Shown piece by piece: positions 25,869-34,530 of a DNA stretch of 64,000 nucleotides. The position numbers and the translations under genes were made by a program. Position 1 is the first letter of the stretch. Each line of letters opens with the position of its first letter. The stretch covers positions 1,116,001 through 1,180,000 of the forward strand of contig NZ_VFON01000001.1 of NCBI RefSeq assembly GCF_006716085.1. The letters are read 5' to 3'. The DNA is from Leucobacter komagatae (lineage in GTDB: Bacteria > Actinomycetota > Actinomycetes > Actinomycetales > Microbacteriaceae). The notes below the pieces were generated by a model, which did no database searches, was not told the origin of the DNA, and saw nothing but the letters and a program-made list of their open reading frames with translations.

Positions 25869-27134
25869 ATGCAGACCCACACAATCGCTCGCCCGCGGCG
25901 CGGAGCACGAATCGGCTGGCTGGCTGCGGCCTCGCTCAGCCTCGGGGTCGCCGCACTCAGCGGGTGCGCGCCCGCTGCCCCAGCCGGCCAGGATGCCCCA
26001 GCCAACGAGGACTCCGCCCACCAGCACGGGAGTGGCCGTGACTCGACCCACACAGCGCTCGCGGTAACAACGCCCGGCAGCGTCACCGTGCTCTCGAGCG
26101 CAGCTGGCGCGGGCGGAGGGATCGAGGCCGTCGGTTCGTTCGCGACCGAGGACTTCACGCGGCTCAACGCCTTCGGCGACGGCAAGCACCTCCTGCTCAC
26201 CACCTCGAAGGGCTTCGAAGTCGTCGATACCGAGGCCGCACGACTCACCGGGCTCGTGTTCCCGGCGACCGCGGCCGGCCACGCCGTCCGCCACGCGGGC
26301 ACGACCGCGCTCTTCGATGACGGCACAGGCAAGACAACGCTCGTGCCGACCGACGCGCTGCTCGAAAACAACACGACCGCCCCGAAGTCTCGCGCGTATA
26401 CGGCTGACGCCCCGCACCACGGGGTCTCGATCGAGCTCGCAGACGGGACGCTGCTCACCACCGTGGGCACGGCAGAGTCGCGCACGGGCGCAACGGCGCT
26501 CGAGCCGCACGACGACCACTGGCACGACCTCACCATGTCGGCCGAGTGCCCCGGCATCCATGGCGAGGGCACCGCGCGTGACGAGGTCGCGGTATTCGGC
26601 TGCGAAGACGGCGCGCTGCTGTACAAGGCTGGCAGCTTCACCAAGCTCACCGCGCCAGACGCGTTCGGCCGTATGGGGAACGCGTTCACCGCGCCCGATA
26701 GCCAGATCGTCGTCGGCGACTACAAGAGCGACCCGGATGCCGAAGGGTACCTGCTGAGCGCGGTGACGCTCATCGACACCGACAAAGAATCGTTCGAGGT
26801 CACCTCGCTGCCCGACAACGTTCGCTACACCTTCCGCGGAGTCACGCGTGGCCCCGACGGGGGCGCGTACATCCTGTCGACGGACGGCGCTGTGCACGTC
26901 CTCGACACCGCAAGCGGCAAGATCGTCAACTCCTTCCCCGTGATCAAACCTTGGGAAGGGCCCGCCAACTGGCAGGATGCGCACCCGGCCATCGTCGGCG
27001 ACGGGAACATTGCGTACATCACTGAGCCCTCGGCGAAGGCGGTGCACGCGCTCGACCTGAAGACGGGCAAGAAGATCTCTTCGATCACCCTCGATGCGGT
27101 GCCCAACGAGATCGCGGTCGCGGTCGGCGAGTAG
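25869..27134 (+). CDS. aztD: Zinc metallochaperone AztD
   Basis: A 421-residue lipoprotein with lipobox AALSGC (Cys near residue 36), a His-containing N-terminal linker (SAHQHGSGRDSTH), and a beta-propeller domain. EPHDDHWHDL and CPGIHGEGTARDEVAVFGCEDGALL match AztD, the periplasmic chaperone that transfers zinc to AztC. AAAGGAGA lies 5 nt before the ATG. It follows aztC by 40 bp and ends before a strong bidirectional terminator, so it is the last gene of the zinc operon. The window therefore has two AztD-like genes flanking aztC. Confidence 0.82.
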   Translation: MQTHTIARPRRGARIGWLAAASLSLGVAALSGCAPAAPAGQDAPANEDSAHQHGSGRDSTHTALAVTTPGSVTVLSSAAGAGGGIEAVGSFATEDFTRLNAFGDGKHLLLTTSKGFEVVDTEAARLTGLVFPATAAGHAVRHAGTTALFDDGTGKTTLVPTDALLENNTTAPKSRAYTADAPHHGVSIELADGTLLTTVGTAESRTGATALEPHDDHWHDLTMSAECPGIHGEGTARDEVAVFGCEDGALLYKAGSFTKLTAPDAFGRMGNAFTAPDSQIVVGDYKSDPDAEGYLLSAVTLIDTDKESFEVTSLPDNVRYTFRGVTRGPDGGAYILSTDGAVHVLDTASGKIVNSFPVIKPWEGPANWQDAHPAIVGDGNIAYITEPSAKAVHALDLKTGKKISSITLDAVPNEIAVAVGE

Positions 27135-27148
27135 TAGCCGCCTGCGCG

Positions 27149-27208
27149 GCAGCGCCCCGCGTGGGTAGCCCCGCCTCACGGTGAGGGGCAAGCCACGCGG
27201 GGCGCTGC
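27149..27208. terminator. Bidirectional terminator between aztD and coaBC
   Basis: A perfect 16-bp outer stem (27149-27164 with 27193-27208) encloses an inner CCTCA-CGG-TGAGG hairpin. It separates two convergent genes, with no T-tract needed for its strength. Confidence 0.85.
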
Positions 27209-27213
27209 TTCCG

Positions 27214-28635
27214 CTAACTGACGAGCGGGCTGTCGGCGAGGTCGAGCTCATCGCGAACGGCATCGAGCAGCGCGTCAGCGACTTCACGTTTTGACCCGGC
27301 GACGGCGGCGACAACATCGCCGTCGATATCGAGCACTCGCACATCGTTCTCGTGCGACTCGAACCCCTCGTTCCAGCCGACGGCGTTCACCGCGAGCAGA
27401 TCGACGCCCTTGCGTGCGAGCTTGCGCCGGCCACGCTCAAGTAGCTCGTCTTCGTCATCGACCGTCTCAGCGGCGAAGCCGACAATGACCTGGTTGTCCT
27501 GGCGCTCACGCACAAGACTCACCAGGATGTCGGGGTTTTCGACGAGCGTCAGCGTTGGGGCTTCTCCGGGAGCATCCTCTTTCCTGATCTTCCGGTCAGC
27601 GACCTCGGCCACCCGGTAATCAGCGACCGCTGCGGCCATGACCACCACCCGCGCGCCCTTCGCAGCCGCGTGCGCTGTCGAGTCGAGCTCCGCCGTCGTG
27701 CTGACGGGAACGATACGCACCGCGGGATCCTGCGCGACCTCGGCGAGCACCTCGCCGTCAACGTTGGCGGCCAGCAGCACGACCTCAGCGCCGCGATCTG
27801 CCGCGGCAACGGCGATCGCGATGCCCTGCCGCCCGCTCGATCGGTTCCCCAGGTACCTGACGGGGTCGATCGGCTCGCGGGTACCGCCGGCGGTGACGAG
27901 CACGCGGATCCCGGCGAGATCCCCCCGCTCGCGCGCCTCGGAGTCGACGCCGCGGACGTCGCCGTGTGCGCTCTCCGCGACGGGCGGCGAGAAGACTTCG
28001 GTCGGCGCGTCTGGCGCGTCGGGTCCGGCCCCTCCGGGCGCCTCGGCTACGTCGTCGGCTGCTAGGTCGTCACCAGCTTCGAGCGCGGTCGGCGATGCGC
28101 CGGACTCGACGCCGGCCAAGAGCTCCTCCACCCGCGCGAAAATATCGGCCGGTTCGCTCATGCGGCCCGGGCCACTGTCGTTACCGGTGAGCCGACCGCT
28201 CTCAGGCCCGACGAACGAGACGCCGCGCGCTCGCAGGATCGCGACGTTGTCTTGCGTCGCGGGGTGCTGCCACATCTCAGTGTGCATGGCCGGGGCGACG
28301 AGCACGGGCGCGCGCGTCGCGAGCAGCGTGGTGCCGAGCAGGTCATCGGCGAGACCCGCCGTCATCCGGGCCAGCGTGTTCGCGGTTGCCGGGGCGACGA
28401 CGACGAGGTCGGCGTTCTGACCGAGCGCGACGTGCCGCACCTCTGGCACGTCGTCGTGCACCGATGTGGTGACCGGGTGTCTGCTGATCGCTTCCCAGGT
28501 GGGCTGCCCCACGAACCGCAGCGCGTCTGCAGTCGGCACGACGTGCACCTCATGCCCGGCCTCGACGAGCAGGCGGGCGAGGGCAACGGCCTTATACGCG
28601 GCGATTCCGCCACTCACTCCAAGCACAATGTTCAC
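27214..28635 (-). CDS. coaBC: Bifunctional phosphopantothenoylcysteine decarboxylase / phosphopantothenate-cysteine ligase
   Basis: A 473-residue coenzyme A biosynthesis enzyme (Dfp). The N-terminal flavoprotein CoaC domain has GVSGGIAAYKA, SVHDDVPEVRHVALG and PAMHTEMW, the latter with the His form usual in actinobacteria. The CoaB domain starts with VTAGGTREPIDPVRYLGNRSSG near residue 250 and includes VENPDIL and FAAET. The linker between the domains (about residues 180-245) is long and Ala/Asp/Pro-rich. Start is GTG at 28635; no clear Shine-Dalgarno sequence is seen. Confidence 0.93.
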   Translation of the reverse strand: MNIVLGVSGGIAAYKAVALARLLVEAGHEVHVVPTADALRFVGQPTWEAISRHPVTTSVHDDVPEVRHVALGQNADLVVVAPATANTLARMTAGLADDLLGTTLLATRAPVLVAPAMHTEMWQHPATQDNVAILRARGVSFVGPESGRLTGNDSGPGRMSEPADIFARVEELLAGVESGASPTALEAGDDLAADDVAEAPGGAGPDAPDAPTEVFSPPVAESAHGDVRGVDSEARERGDLAGIRVLVTAGGTREPIDPVRYLGNRSSGRQGIAIAVAAADRGAEVVLLAANVDGEVLAEVAQDPAVRIVPVSTTAELDSTAHAAAKGARVVVMAAAVADYRVAEVADRKIRKEDAPGEAPTLTLVENPDILVSLVRERQDNQVIVGFAAETVDDEDELLERGRRKLARKGVDLLAVNAVGWNEGFESHENDVRVLDIDGDVVAAVAGSKREVADALLDAVRDELDLADSPLVS

Positions 28636-28708
28636 GCCTCAATACTCGCACTGATTCCTACGATTCGGCAGTGACCAGGGGCCCGGCCGCGCCGGTACAC
28701 TCGGGTGC

Positions 28709-29539
28709 ATGTGTACGGTCGTGATCGAAGTTCCCGCTGACCAGGCCGCTCCGACGAGGGTGCTCGCGGTCCGAGACGAGGATCCCGCTCGCCCGTGGGA
28801 CCCGCCCTCTGAGTGGTGGCCCGACTCGTACCCCGGGACGGTTGGGGTACGAGATCGGCGCGCGAACGGCGCCTGGCTCGCCGCGCGGCAGGGCGCCGCT
28901 CTACAGGGGGCCGGACGGCTGTCGGTCGTTGTCAACCGAACGGGCGAACTCATTGAGCCTCCGGGCGGGTTCACCTCTCGCGGCGGTCTCGTACTGGCCT
29001 CGGTCAACGGCGACGAGCTCACCAACCCGCCGACGGCCGCGCCGTTCTCGCTCGTCGAGGTCGTGGGCTCGTCGGCGTTCGTATCGGCCTGGGACGGGGT
29101 CGAACTGCGCCGCGATGCTCTCGCCCCCGGCGTGCACATGCTCGCGCACCACGACGTTGATGACCCGCGTTCGGCCCGCATCGCCCGGTGGCTGCCAGAG
29201 TTCCAGGCTCTCGCCGGAGCCCCCGATTCCGAGTGGCGGGACCTGTGGGTGGATCTTCTCGGGCGCACGGCTGAGCTCGCACCCACCGATGACGATGCGA
29301 TCGTGCGCGACAACCGCCCGCTCGGCTACCCCACGCTCTCACTCTTGATGTGTGTTGCCGAGGTTCGACTGGCCCTCGACGCAGCGGCTGGTGGCGCTGG
29401 TGGTGCTGGTGGTGCTGGTGGTGCTGGTTCTGGTTCTGGTTCTGGTGCCGGTGCCGGGGGTGCTGGTGGGGTCGACCTGCGCTGGGCCCCGTTCCCCGAC
29501 CCAGGGGTCTGGGGCACCCCCGAGTTCACGCGGGTGTAG
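28709..29539 (+). CDS. NRDE family protein (TANGO2-like)
   Basis: A 276-residue protein of the NRDE/TANGO2 family, thought to be Ntn-type in fold but of unknown biochemical role. It begins MCTVVIEV with Cys2 and has AVRDEDPARPWDPP, the family RDE motif with Val in place of Asn. NGAWLAARQGA and VVNRTGE follow the family pattern. Residues about 228-252 are a run of Gly/Ala/Ser encoded by a GGTGCTGGT-type microsatellite. ATG at 28709 follows TACACT by 7 nt (leaderless layout). The last residues, after the glycine run, are probably disordered. Confidence 0.8.
   Translation: MCTVVIEVPADQAAPTRVLAVRDEDPARPWDPPSEWWPDSYPGTVGVRDRRANGAWLAARQGAALQGAGRLSVVVNRTGELIEPPGGFTSRGGLVLASVNGDELTNPPTAAPFSLVEVVGSSAFVSAWDGVELRRDALAPGVHMLAHHDVDDPRSARIARWLPEFQALAGAPDSEWRDLWVDLLGRTAELAPTDDDAIVRDNRPLGYPTLSLLMCVAEVRLALDAAAGGAGGAGGAGGAGSGSGSGAGAGGAGGVDLRWAPFPDPGVWGTPEFTRV
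29389..29469 (+). repeat. In-frame GGTGCT/GGTTCT microsatellite in the NRDE gene
   Basis: Trinucleotide-multiple repeats encode a Gly-Ala then Gly-Ser then Gly-Ala run. Copy changes of three or nine bases would keep frame. Confidence 0.8.
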
Positions 29540-29624
29540 CCACCCGCCCACCGCTGCCGCCCCAACCGCCGCCAACCGCTACCGCCCGCCTGCCGCAGCT
29601 GTCGCAGCCGCCCGCCGTTTCACC

Positions 29625-29684
29625 CGCATTGCACCGATGCACCCACAAAAAACGCGCAAAAACCGGGTGAATCGGTGCAAAGCG
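29625..29684. repeat. Imperfect inverted repeat downstream of the NRDE gene
   Basis: Arms of 20 bp (29625-29644 and 29665-29684) differ at two positions and flank an A-rich 20-nt loop. It lies between the convergent NRDE and rlmC genes and may serve as a terminator. The gap 29540-29869 otherwise holds only this and the 37-bp tandem repeat. Confidence 0.65.
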
Positions 29685-29751
29685 GGCACATCGGCCGTTG
29701 GGGTCTTGGGCGGGCAAGCGAGCTGAGACGGGCTGGCGGGCTGGCTGGGCC

Positions 29752-29825
29752 GAGCGCGGGAGCGCCCCGGCCGTGCTCGCCAGACCGTGAGCGCGGGAGC
29801 GCCCCGGCCGTGCTCGCCAGGCCGT
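29752..29825. repeat. 37-bp tandem duplication
   Basis: Two adjacent 37-bp copies (29752-29788, 29789-29825) differ at one position near the end; the repeat begins GAGCGCGGGAGCGCCCCGG. No gene was recognised in it. Confidence 0.8.
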
Positions 29826-29869
29826 GCGCGCGGGGCCAGCCCCGGCAATGCTCACCAGGGTGTAGAGCG

Positions 29870-31051
29870 TCAGCGACGCTCGAGCAGCACCGCGACCTCA
29901 AGGTGCCCCGTGTGCGGGAACATGTCGAAGAGCCGGGCCTGCCGCACCGAGTACGACGGCATCCGTTCGAGGTCACGCGCGAGGCTTTCGGGGTTGCAAC
30001 TCGAGTAGATGACGTGCGGAATCTGAGACCCCTCAAGCCACTCAGACAGGGTCTCACCGATGCCGCGGCGCGGCGGGTTCACAATGACGAGCTCGGGCAA
30101 GTCTGCCGGGGCTGCGGCGAGCGCGAACTCGGTCGCGTCACCCGAGAGGAACCGTGCGGGGATGCCCGCCTCGGCAGCGCTGCGCTCGGCGGAGCGGATG
30201 GCCTGCTCGCTCAGCTCGACCCCGAGCACGTCGCGTTGCGCGCCCGCGGCGGAGCGCGCGGTGAACAGGGCAAAGCCGCCGACGCCGCAGTACAGGTCCC
30301 AGAGCGATGCTGGCCCGACGCCGTCGACCCACGTGGCGGCCTGCTCGTAGAGCGCGAGGGCCACGCGCGTATTGGTCTGGAAGAAGCTCTGCGGCCGCAG
30401 GTACAGCGTCACGGGCGAGAGCCCTTCGCCGAGTTCCATGGCGAGGGCCGACCCGGTGAGCGGTTCCTCTCGCTCCCCCTCAAGCACCGCCTTGTGCTCG
30501 GGCAACAGGTTGACGGAGATCACAGCCGCCTGCGGCAGCAGCTCGCGCAGTGTGTCGACCCGCGCGCGAATCATCCCGAGTCCGTGCTCGCTACGCACGA
30601 CGAAGCGCACCATCAGCTCACCAGCCGGGCTCACGGTAACGTGCACGTACTTGAGCTCGCCACGCCGTCGCGGCACCGAGTACGGCGCGATGCCCGACGC
30701 GTTCACGAAGTCGGCAAGGAGAGGGATCACGGCCTGGATCTCCGGCTCGTGGATGAGGCACTCGGTGAGGTCGACGCCGGCGCCGCCCCGGTCGAGGATC
30801 CCGAGCGTCACCGCCCCGGCGGCCCCTCCGACGGCGAGCTTGGCGCGGTTGCGGAAGCCCGCGACCCCACCGGCGACGGGTGCGAGCCAGGCCGCGGCGG
30901 GAACACTGGGCAGCAGCGCAGCGCAGCGCTCCTGCTTCACGCGCAGCTGGGCATCGATCGGCGTCTCAATGAAGGTGCACGAACGGCACACCCCTGCCTC
31001 GAAGTAGCGGCAGTGGGGCGGCGCGGCGAGGTCTTGCACGGGCAGCACCAT
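29870..31051 (-). CDS. rlmC: 23S rRNA (uracil-C5)-methyltransferase, RlmC-like
   Basis: A 393-residue SAM-dependent rRNA methyltransferase of the RlmC/RlmD/TrmA group. N-terminal cysteines CRYFEAGVCRSC plus ERC fit the [4Fe-4S] site. The SAM fold shows DLYCGVGGFALFTA, VIVNPPRRGIG and the catalytic YSSCNPESLARDL, where Cys attacks the uracil C6. Absence of a TRAM domain and a length near 390 favour RlmC (U747) over RlmD. It follows the ferritin-like gene by 3 bp. Confidence 0.87.
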   Translation of the reverse strand: MVLPVQDLAAPPHCRYFEAGVCRSCTFIETPIDAQLRVKQERCAALLPSVPAAAWLAPVAGGVAGFRNRAKLAVGGAAGAVTLGILDRGGAGVDLTECLIHEPEIQAVIPLLADFVNASGIAPYSVPRRRGELKYVHVTVSPAGELMVRFVVRSEHGLGMIRARVDTLRELLPQAAVISVNLLPEHKAVLEGEREEPLTGSALAMELGEGLSPVTLYLRPQSFFQTNTRVALALYEQAATWVDGVGPASLWDLYCGVGGFALFTARSAAGAQRDVLGVELSEQAIRSAERSAAEAGIPARFLSGDATEFALAAAPADLPELVIVNPPRRGIGETLSEWLEGSQIPHVIYSSCNPESLARDLERMPSYSVRQARLFDMFPHTGHLEVAVLLERR

Positions 31052-31054
31052 CGG

Positions 31055-31774
31055 TTAGGCGGTGAGGCCGAGCCCGTCCATGCGGCGGATGTGGTCGGCG
31101 ATGAGCTCGGTGAACACGGGCTCCACCTCGCTCTCGACGAACTCGCGCTTCTCGCTGAGGTTCAGCACGGCGCGCGACACGAGCAGCGTGTCGCCGACGA
31201 GGCGGCGCCCCCAGAGCGCGAGCCAACTCGAGAGCTTCGGGTCGTCTTCAAGCGCCTGCTCGAGGAGGCCCTTCAGCGCCTGGCGCCCTTCGCCACCCGT
31301 CAGCACAGCGATGGCTTCCGTGCGGTAGGAGTCTTTCAGGCCGGTTGCGAGGCTCGCGAAGAAGTCGTCGAACAGGCCGCCGACGAGGTACAGCGACAGC
31401 ACGTGCTGGTGCCAGTCATCGGTGTCGATGCGCTCGACGTAGTCGTCGATGACCTTCGTGAACGGGCGCATGACAACGTGCGGCTCAGAGCCGCGGCGAC
31501 GAATCTCGTCGGCGAGTCGCTGCTGCTTCGAGAGCGTCTCCCCGGCCACCCGGGCGAGCGTCTCTTTCGCTTCGAGCGTCGCGGCGCCCGAGACGCCCCG
31601 CGTCGCAGCCTCGTAGAGCTCGAGCTGCAGGTACGCAGTCAGGCCCAAGAACGGCATGATTCCGGGCGCGAATTCGGCGAGGTCAACGCGCTCAGCCGCA
31701 GACTCGCTTGCGTGCGAGAGCGACGTCTTTGAGGGCGCCTGCTTCTTGCGCAATCTCCGGATCCAGTCAAACAC
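31055..31774 (-). CDS. Ferritin-like fold protein
   Basis: A 239-residue all-helical protein matching the actinobacterial ferritin-like group related to the MiaE hydroxylase superfamily. Glu/His residues that could bind a di-iron centre occur in LQLELYEAATRG, TLEAKETLARVAGETLSKQQ and DDWHQHVLSLYLVGGLFDDFF. Its substrate is unknown. GTG at 31774 follows TAAGCT by 7 nt (leaderless layout). First gene of a pair with rlmC and divergent from the DEAD-box helicase, as in several actinobacteria. Confidence 0.75.
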   Translation of the reverse strand: MFDWIRRLRKKQAPSKTSLSHASESAAERVDLAEFAPGIMPFLGLTAYLQLELYEAATRGVSGAATLEAKETLARVAGETLSKQQRLADEIRRRGSEPHVVMRPFTKVIDDYVERIDTDDWHQHVLSLYLVGGLFDDFFASLATGLKDSYRTEAIAVLTGGEGRQALKGLLEQALEDDPKLSSWLALWGRRLVGDTLLVSRAVLNLSEKREFVESEVEPVFTELIADHIRRMDGLGLTA

Positions 31775-31971
31775 GGTGCCTAGCTTACCTCCGCGGCGGA
31801 GCACCGCGGGAATACCTTGCATAGAAATACCACAGTCGGAATCACGCAGATGTCGCATTTCCCCATAGACTGATGGGACACGTATTTTTCTCCGTCGCCG
31901 CTGGAGTGTCGGAGGCTGCGCCCTGTCTCACGCGCAGCAATGCACAATCGAACACAGAACAGGACACAGGC

Positions 31972-33564
31972 GTGACCACATTTGTAGAACTCGGCATCGA
32001 CGAAGACATCGTCGAAGCACTCACCGAAAAGGGCATCTCCGAGGCCTTCCCCATCCAGGAGCAGACGATCCCCCTCGCCATCACCGGCCAGGACATCATC
32101 GGCCAGGCGAAGACCGGCACCGGCAAGACCTTCGGCTTCGGCCTCCCGCTGCTGCAGCGCCTCGGTGCGAACCCCGAGCCCGGCGTGCAGGCGCTCGTCG
32201 TCGTTCCCACCCGCGAGCTCGCGATGCAGGTGTACGAGGATCTCGAACTCGCCACGAAGAACCGCGCGACCACCGTCGTGCCGATCTACGGCGGCAAGGC
32301 GTACGAGGGCCAGATTGAGCAGCTGAAGGCGGGCGCCCAGGTCGTCGTTGGCACCCCGGGCCGCCTCCTCGACCTCGCGAGCCAGCGCGTGCTCGACCTC
32401 GGAAACGTCCGCGAGATGGTGCTCGACGAGGCCGACAAGATGCTCGACCTCGGCTTCCTCGCCGACATTGAGAAGCTGTTCTCGAAGACCCCGGCGAACC
32501 GCCACACCATGCTGTTCTCGGCGACGATGCCCGGCATCATCGTGTCGCTCGCGCGCCGGTTCATGTCGAACCCGATCCACATCCGCGCGACCGACCCCGA
32601 CGAGGGCGCGGCGCAGGCAAACATCCAGCACGTCATCTACCGCGCGCACTCGCTCGACAAGGATGAGGTCATCGGCCGCATCCTGCAGGCCGAGGAGCGC
32701 GGCAAGACCGTGATCTTCATGCGCACGAAGCGCGCTGCGGCCCGCCTGCAGGAGGAGCTCACCGACCGCGGCTTCAGCGCCGCCGCCGTGCACGGCGACC
32801 TCAATCAGGATCAGCGCGAGCGCGCCATGGCCGCGTTCAAGTCGGGCAAGAAGGACGTGCTCATCGCGACCGAGGTCGCGGCCCGCGGCATCGACGTTGA
32901 CGACGTGACGCACGTCATCAACCACACGGTTCCCGACGACGAGAAGGCGTACCTGCACCGCGTCGGCCGCACGGGCCGCGCCGGCCGCACGGGCATCGCC
33001 GTGACGTTCGTTGACTGGGACGACTTGCACAAGTGGGCGCTCATCAACAAGGCGCTCGAGTTCGGCATTGCCGAGCCCGTCGAGACCTACTCGTCCTCGC
33101 CGCACCTGTTCACCGACCTGAATATCCCCGAGGGGTCGAAGGGCCGCCTGAAGGCGACGCCGGTGAAGGAGACCGCGCCCCGGGGCGAGCGCACTCGCTC
33201 ACGCACCTCGGGCGGGCGCTCCGCGGGATCAGGATCGGGATCAGGATCGCGCTCCGAGTCGAGCGGCGAGGGCGGTTCGAGCCGCACGCGCCGTCGCACG
33301 CGCAGCGCGAACCCGCACGGCCCTGGCCGGCACGAGTCACACGGGCACGAGCAGCACGGTCACGATACCGACGGCGGCAGTGAGCCCGGCGCTCCCGCGC
33401 CCGAGGGCGCCGGCTCCGACGGAGAGGGTGCACCGCGCCGCCGCCGTCGTCGCGGCGGCCGTGGCCGCGGAAACGGGGCTGCTGCCTCGGCGGAGAACAC
33501 GCAGGCCGAGGGCGGGCAGGCTGACAGCGGCGCACCGGCGACCTCGGAGGCGCCCGCCGCGTAG
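31972..33564 (+). CDS. DEAD-box RNA helicase
   Basis: A 530-residue ATP-dependent RNA helicase of the RhlE/DeaD type. All core motifs are present: Q motif AFPIQEQTIPLAI, Walker A AKTGTGKTFG, PTRELA, TPGRLLD, DEAD box VLDEADKMLDLGF, SAT in LFSATMPG, and HRVGRTGRAGRTG. The last 120 residues are disordered: a Gly-Ser repeat (GSGSGSGSRS), an Arg-rich patch, a His-rich stretch (HESHGHEQHGHDTDGG) and an RRRRRGGRGRGN tail that likely binds RNA. Start GTG at 31972 has only a weak AGGACA-like site. A TAGACT hexamer at about 31865 could be a -10, giving a leader near 100 nt. Confidence 0.92.
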   Translation: MTTFVELGIDEDIVEALTEKGISEAFPIQEQTIPLAITGQDIIGQAKTGTGKTFGFGLPLLQRLGANPEPGVQALVVVPTRELAMQVYEDLELATKNRATTVVPIYGGKAYEGQIEQLKAGAQVVVGTPGRLLDLASQRVLDLGNVREMVLDEADKMLDLGFLADIEKLFSKTPANRHTMLFSATMPGIIVSLARRFMSNPIHIRATDPDEGAAQANIQHVIYRAHSLDKDEVIGRILQAEERGKTVIFMRTKRAAARLQEELTDRGFSAAAVHGDLNQDQRERAMAAFKSGKKDVLIATEVAARGIDVDDVTHVINHTVPDDEKAYLHRVGRTGRAGRTGIAVTFVDWDDLHKWALINKALEFGIAEPVETYSSSPHLFTDLNIPEGSKGRLKATPVKETAPRGERTRSRTSGGRSAGSGSGSGSRSESSGEGGSSRTRRRTRSANPHGPGRHESHGHEQHGHDTDGGSEPGAPAPEGAGSDGEGAPRRRRRRGGRGRGNGAAASAENTQAEGGQADSGAPATSEAPAA

Positions 33565-33639
33565 CTCGCCTGACGTCTCAGGCGTCACGGTTCGCAACAT
33601 CTCTTCGTGCTCATGCCCGCAGCGTTTACGCTTGCGGGC

Positions 33640-34500
33640 ATGAGCATTGATTTTCCCGCCCTGCCGGATTCCGTTTCAGTCGACCGCGTCGAGGTAGCCC
33701 CCGAGGTCGAGCTGCGCGTGCTCCGAGCCGGCGCTGGCGCACCCGTCGTGTTCGTTCCCGGGTGGAACTTCTCGGCTGAGGTCTTCGTGCACCAGCTCGC
33801 GGGCCTCGCTGACGCTCACGAGGTCATCGCCGTTGACCCGCGCGGCCACGGCGAATCGAGCAAGCCACTCACGGGCAACAATTTCCCGCAGCGCGGCCGC
33901 GACCTGGCTGCGCTGCTCGCTGCTCTCGACCTCCGCGACGTCACCCTCGCCGGCTGGTCGTTCGGCGTGCTCGACGTGCTCTCGGCGCTTGAGGTCGACG
34001 GAGCGGGCGACCGCGTCGCCAAGCTCATCCTGATCGACGAGCCGCCGCGCGTGCCGTTCGACCCGACAAACAAGGCGGAGTGGGGCGAGGCCGCGCTCAG
34101 TCACGACGGGCTGCCGGCCTACGTGAAGTTCCTCTCCACTGACCGCCAGGGCTTCCTCGAGTACATCGCGGCAGACGCGCTCGGCGTCGCAGCAGCAGAG
34201 GCCGATACCGAGCCCGCCGTCGCGAAGCTCGTCGCCGACGGTGCCCGCACGCCCGAGCACATCGCGATCATCACCGGCGTCGAGGGCCTCGCAACCGACC
34301 TGTCGGCGCCCGCGGTCGCGTTCGACGGTTCGGGCAAGCCGCTGCTCTTCATCGCGCAAGCGGGCTGGGCTGACGACGCACGCCGCTGGGTGACGGCGAA
34401 TCTCCCGCACGCGGAGTTCGCGACGATCCCGGTGCACGCAGGGTTCCTCACCGAACCGGAGGCCTTCAACGCGCGGGTTCGCGAGTTCCTCGCGGGCTGA
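33640..34500 (+). CDS. Alpha/beta hydrolase
   Basis: A 286-residue alpha/beta-fold hydrolase. Nucleophile elbow is LAGWSFGVLDVL (Ser near residue 108), oxyanion region VVFVPGWNFS, and VDPRGHGES follows strand 5. The catalytic His is in IPVHAGFLTEPEAF near the end. Substrate unknown; esterase or C-C hydrolase are both possible. ATG at 33640 follows TACGCT by 7 nt with no Shine-Dalgarno sequence (leaderless layout). Converges on the PHP gene. Confidence 0.82.
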   Translation: MSIDFPALPDSVSVDRVEVAPEVELRVLRAGAGAPVVFVPGWNFSAEVFVHQLAGLADAHEVIAVDPRGHGESSKPLTGNNFPQRGRDLAALLAALDLRDVTLAGWSFGVLDVLSALEVDGAGDRVAKLILIDEPPRVPFDPTNKAEWGEAALSHDGLPAYVKFLSTDRQGFLEYIAADALGVAAAEADTEPAVAKLVADGARTPEHIAIITGVEGLATDLSAPAVAFDGSGKPLLFIAQAGWADDARRWVTANLPHAEFATIPVHAGFLTEPEAFNARVREFLAG

Positions 34501-34530
34501 CCGACTCCGCAGGGGCCCGATCCCGCTCGA

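Noticed and set aside
27214..28635. PAMHTEMW (His for Asn) as a damaged CoaC active site
   Set aside because: From memory this His form is common in actinobacterial CoaBC, so it is not a defect.
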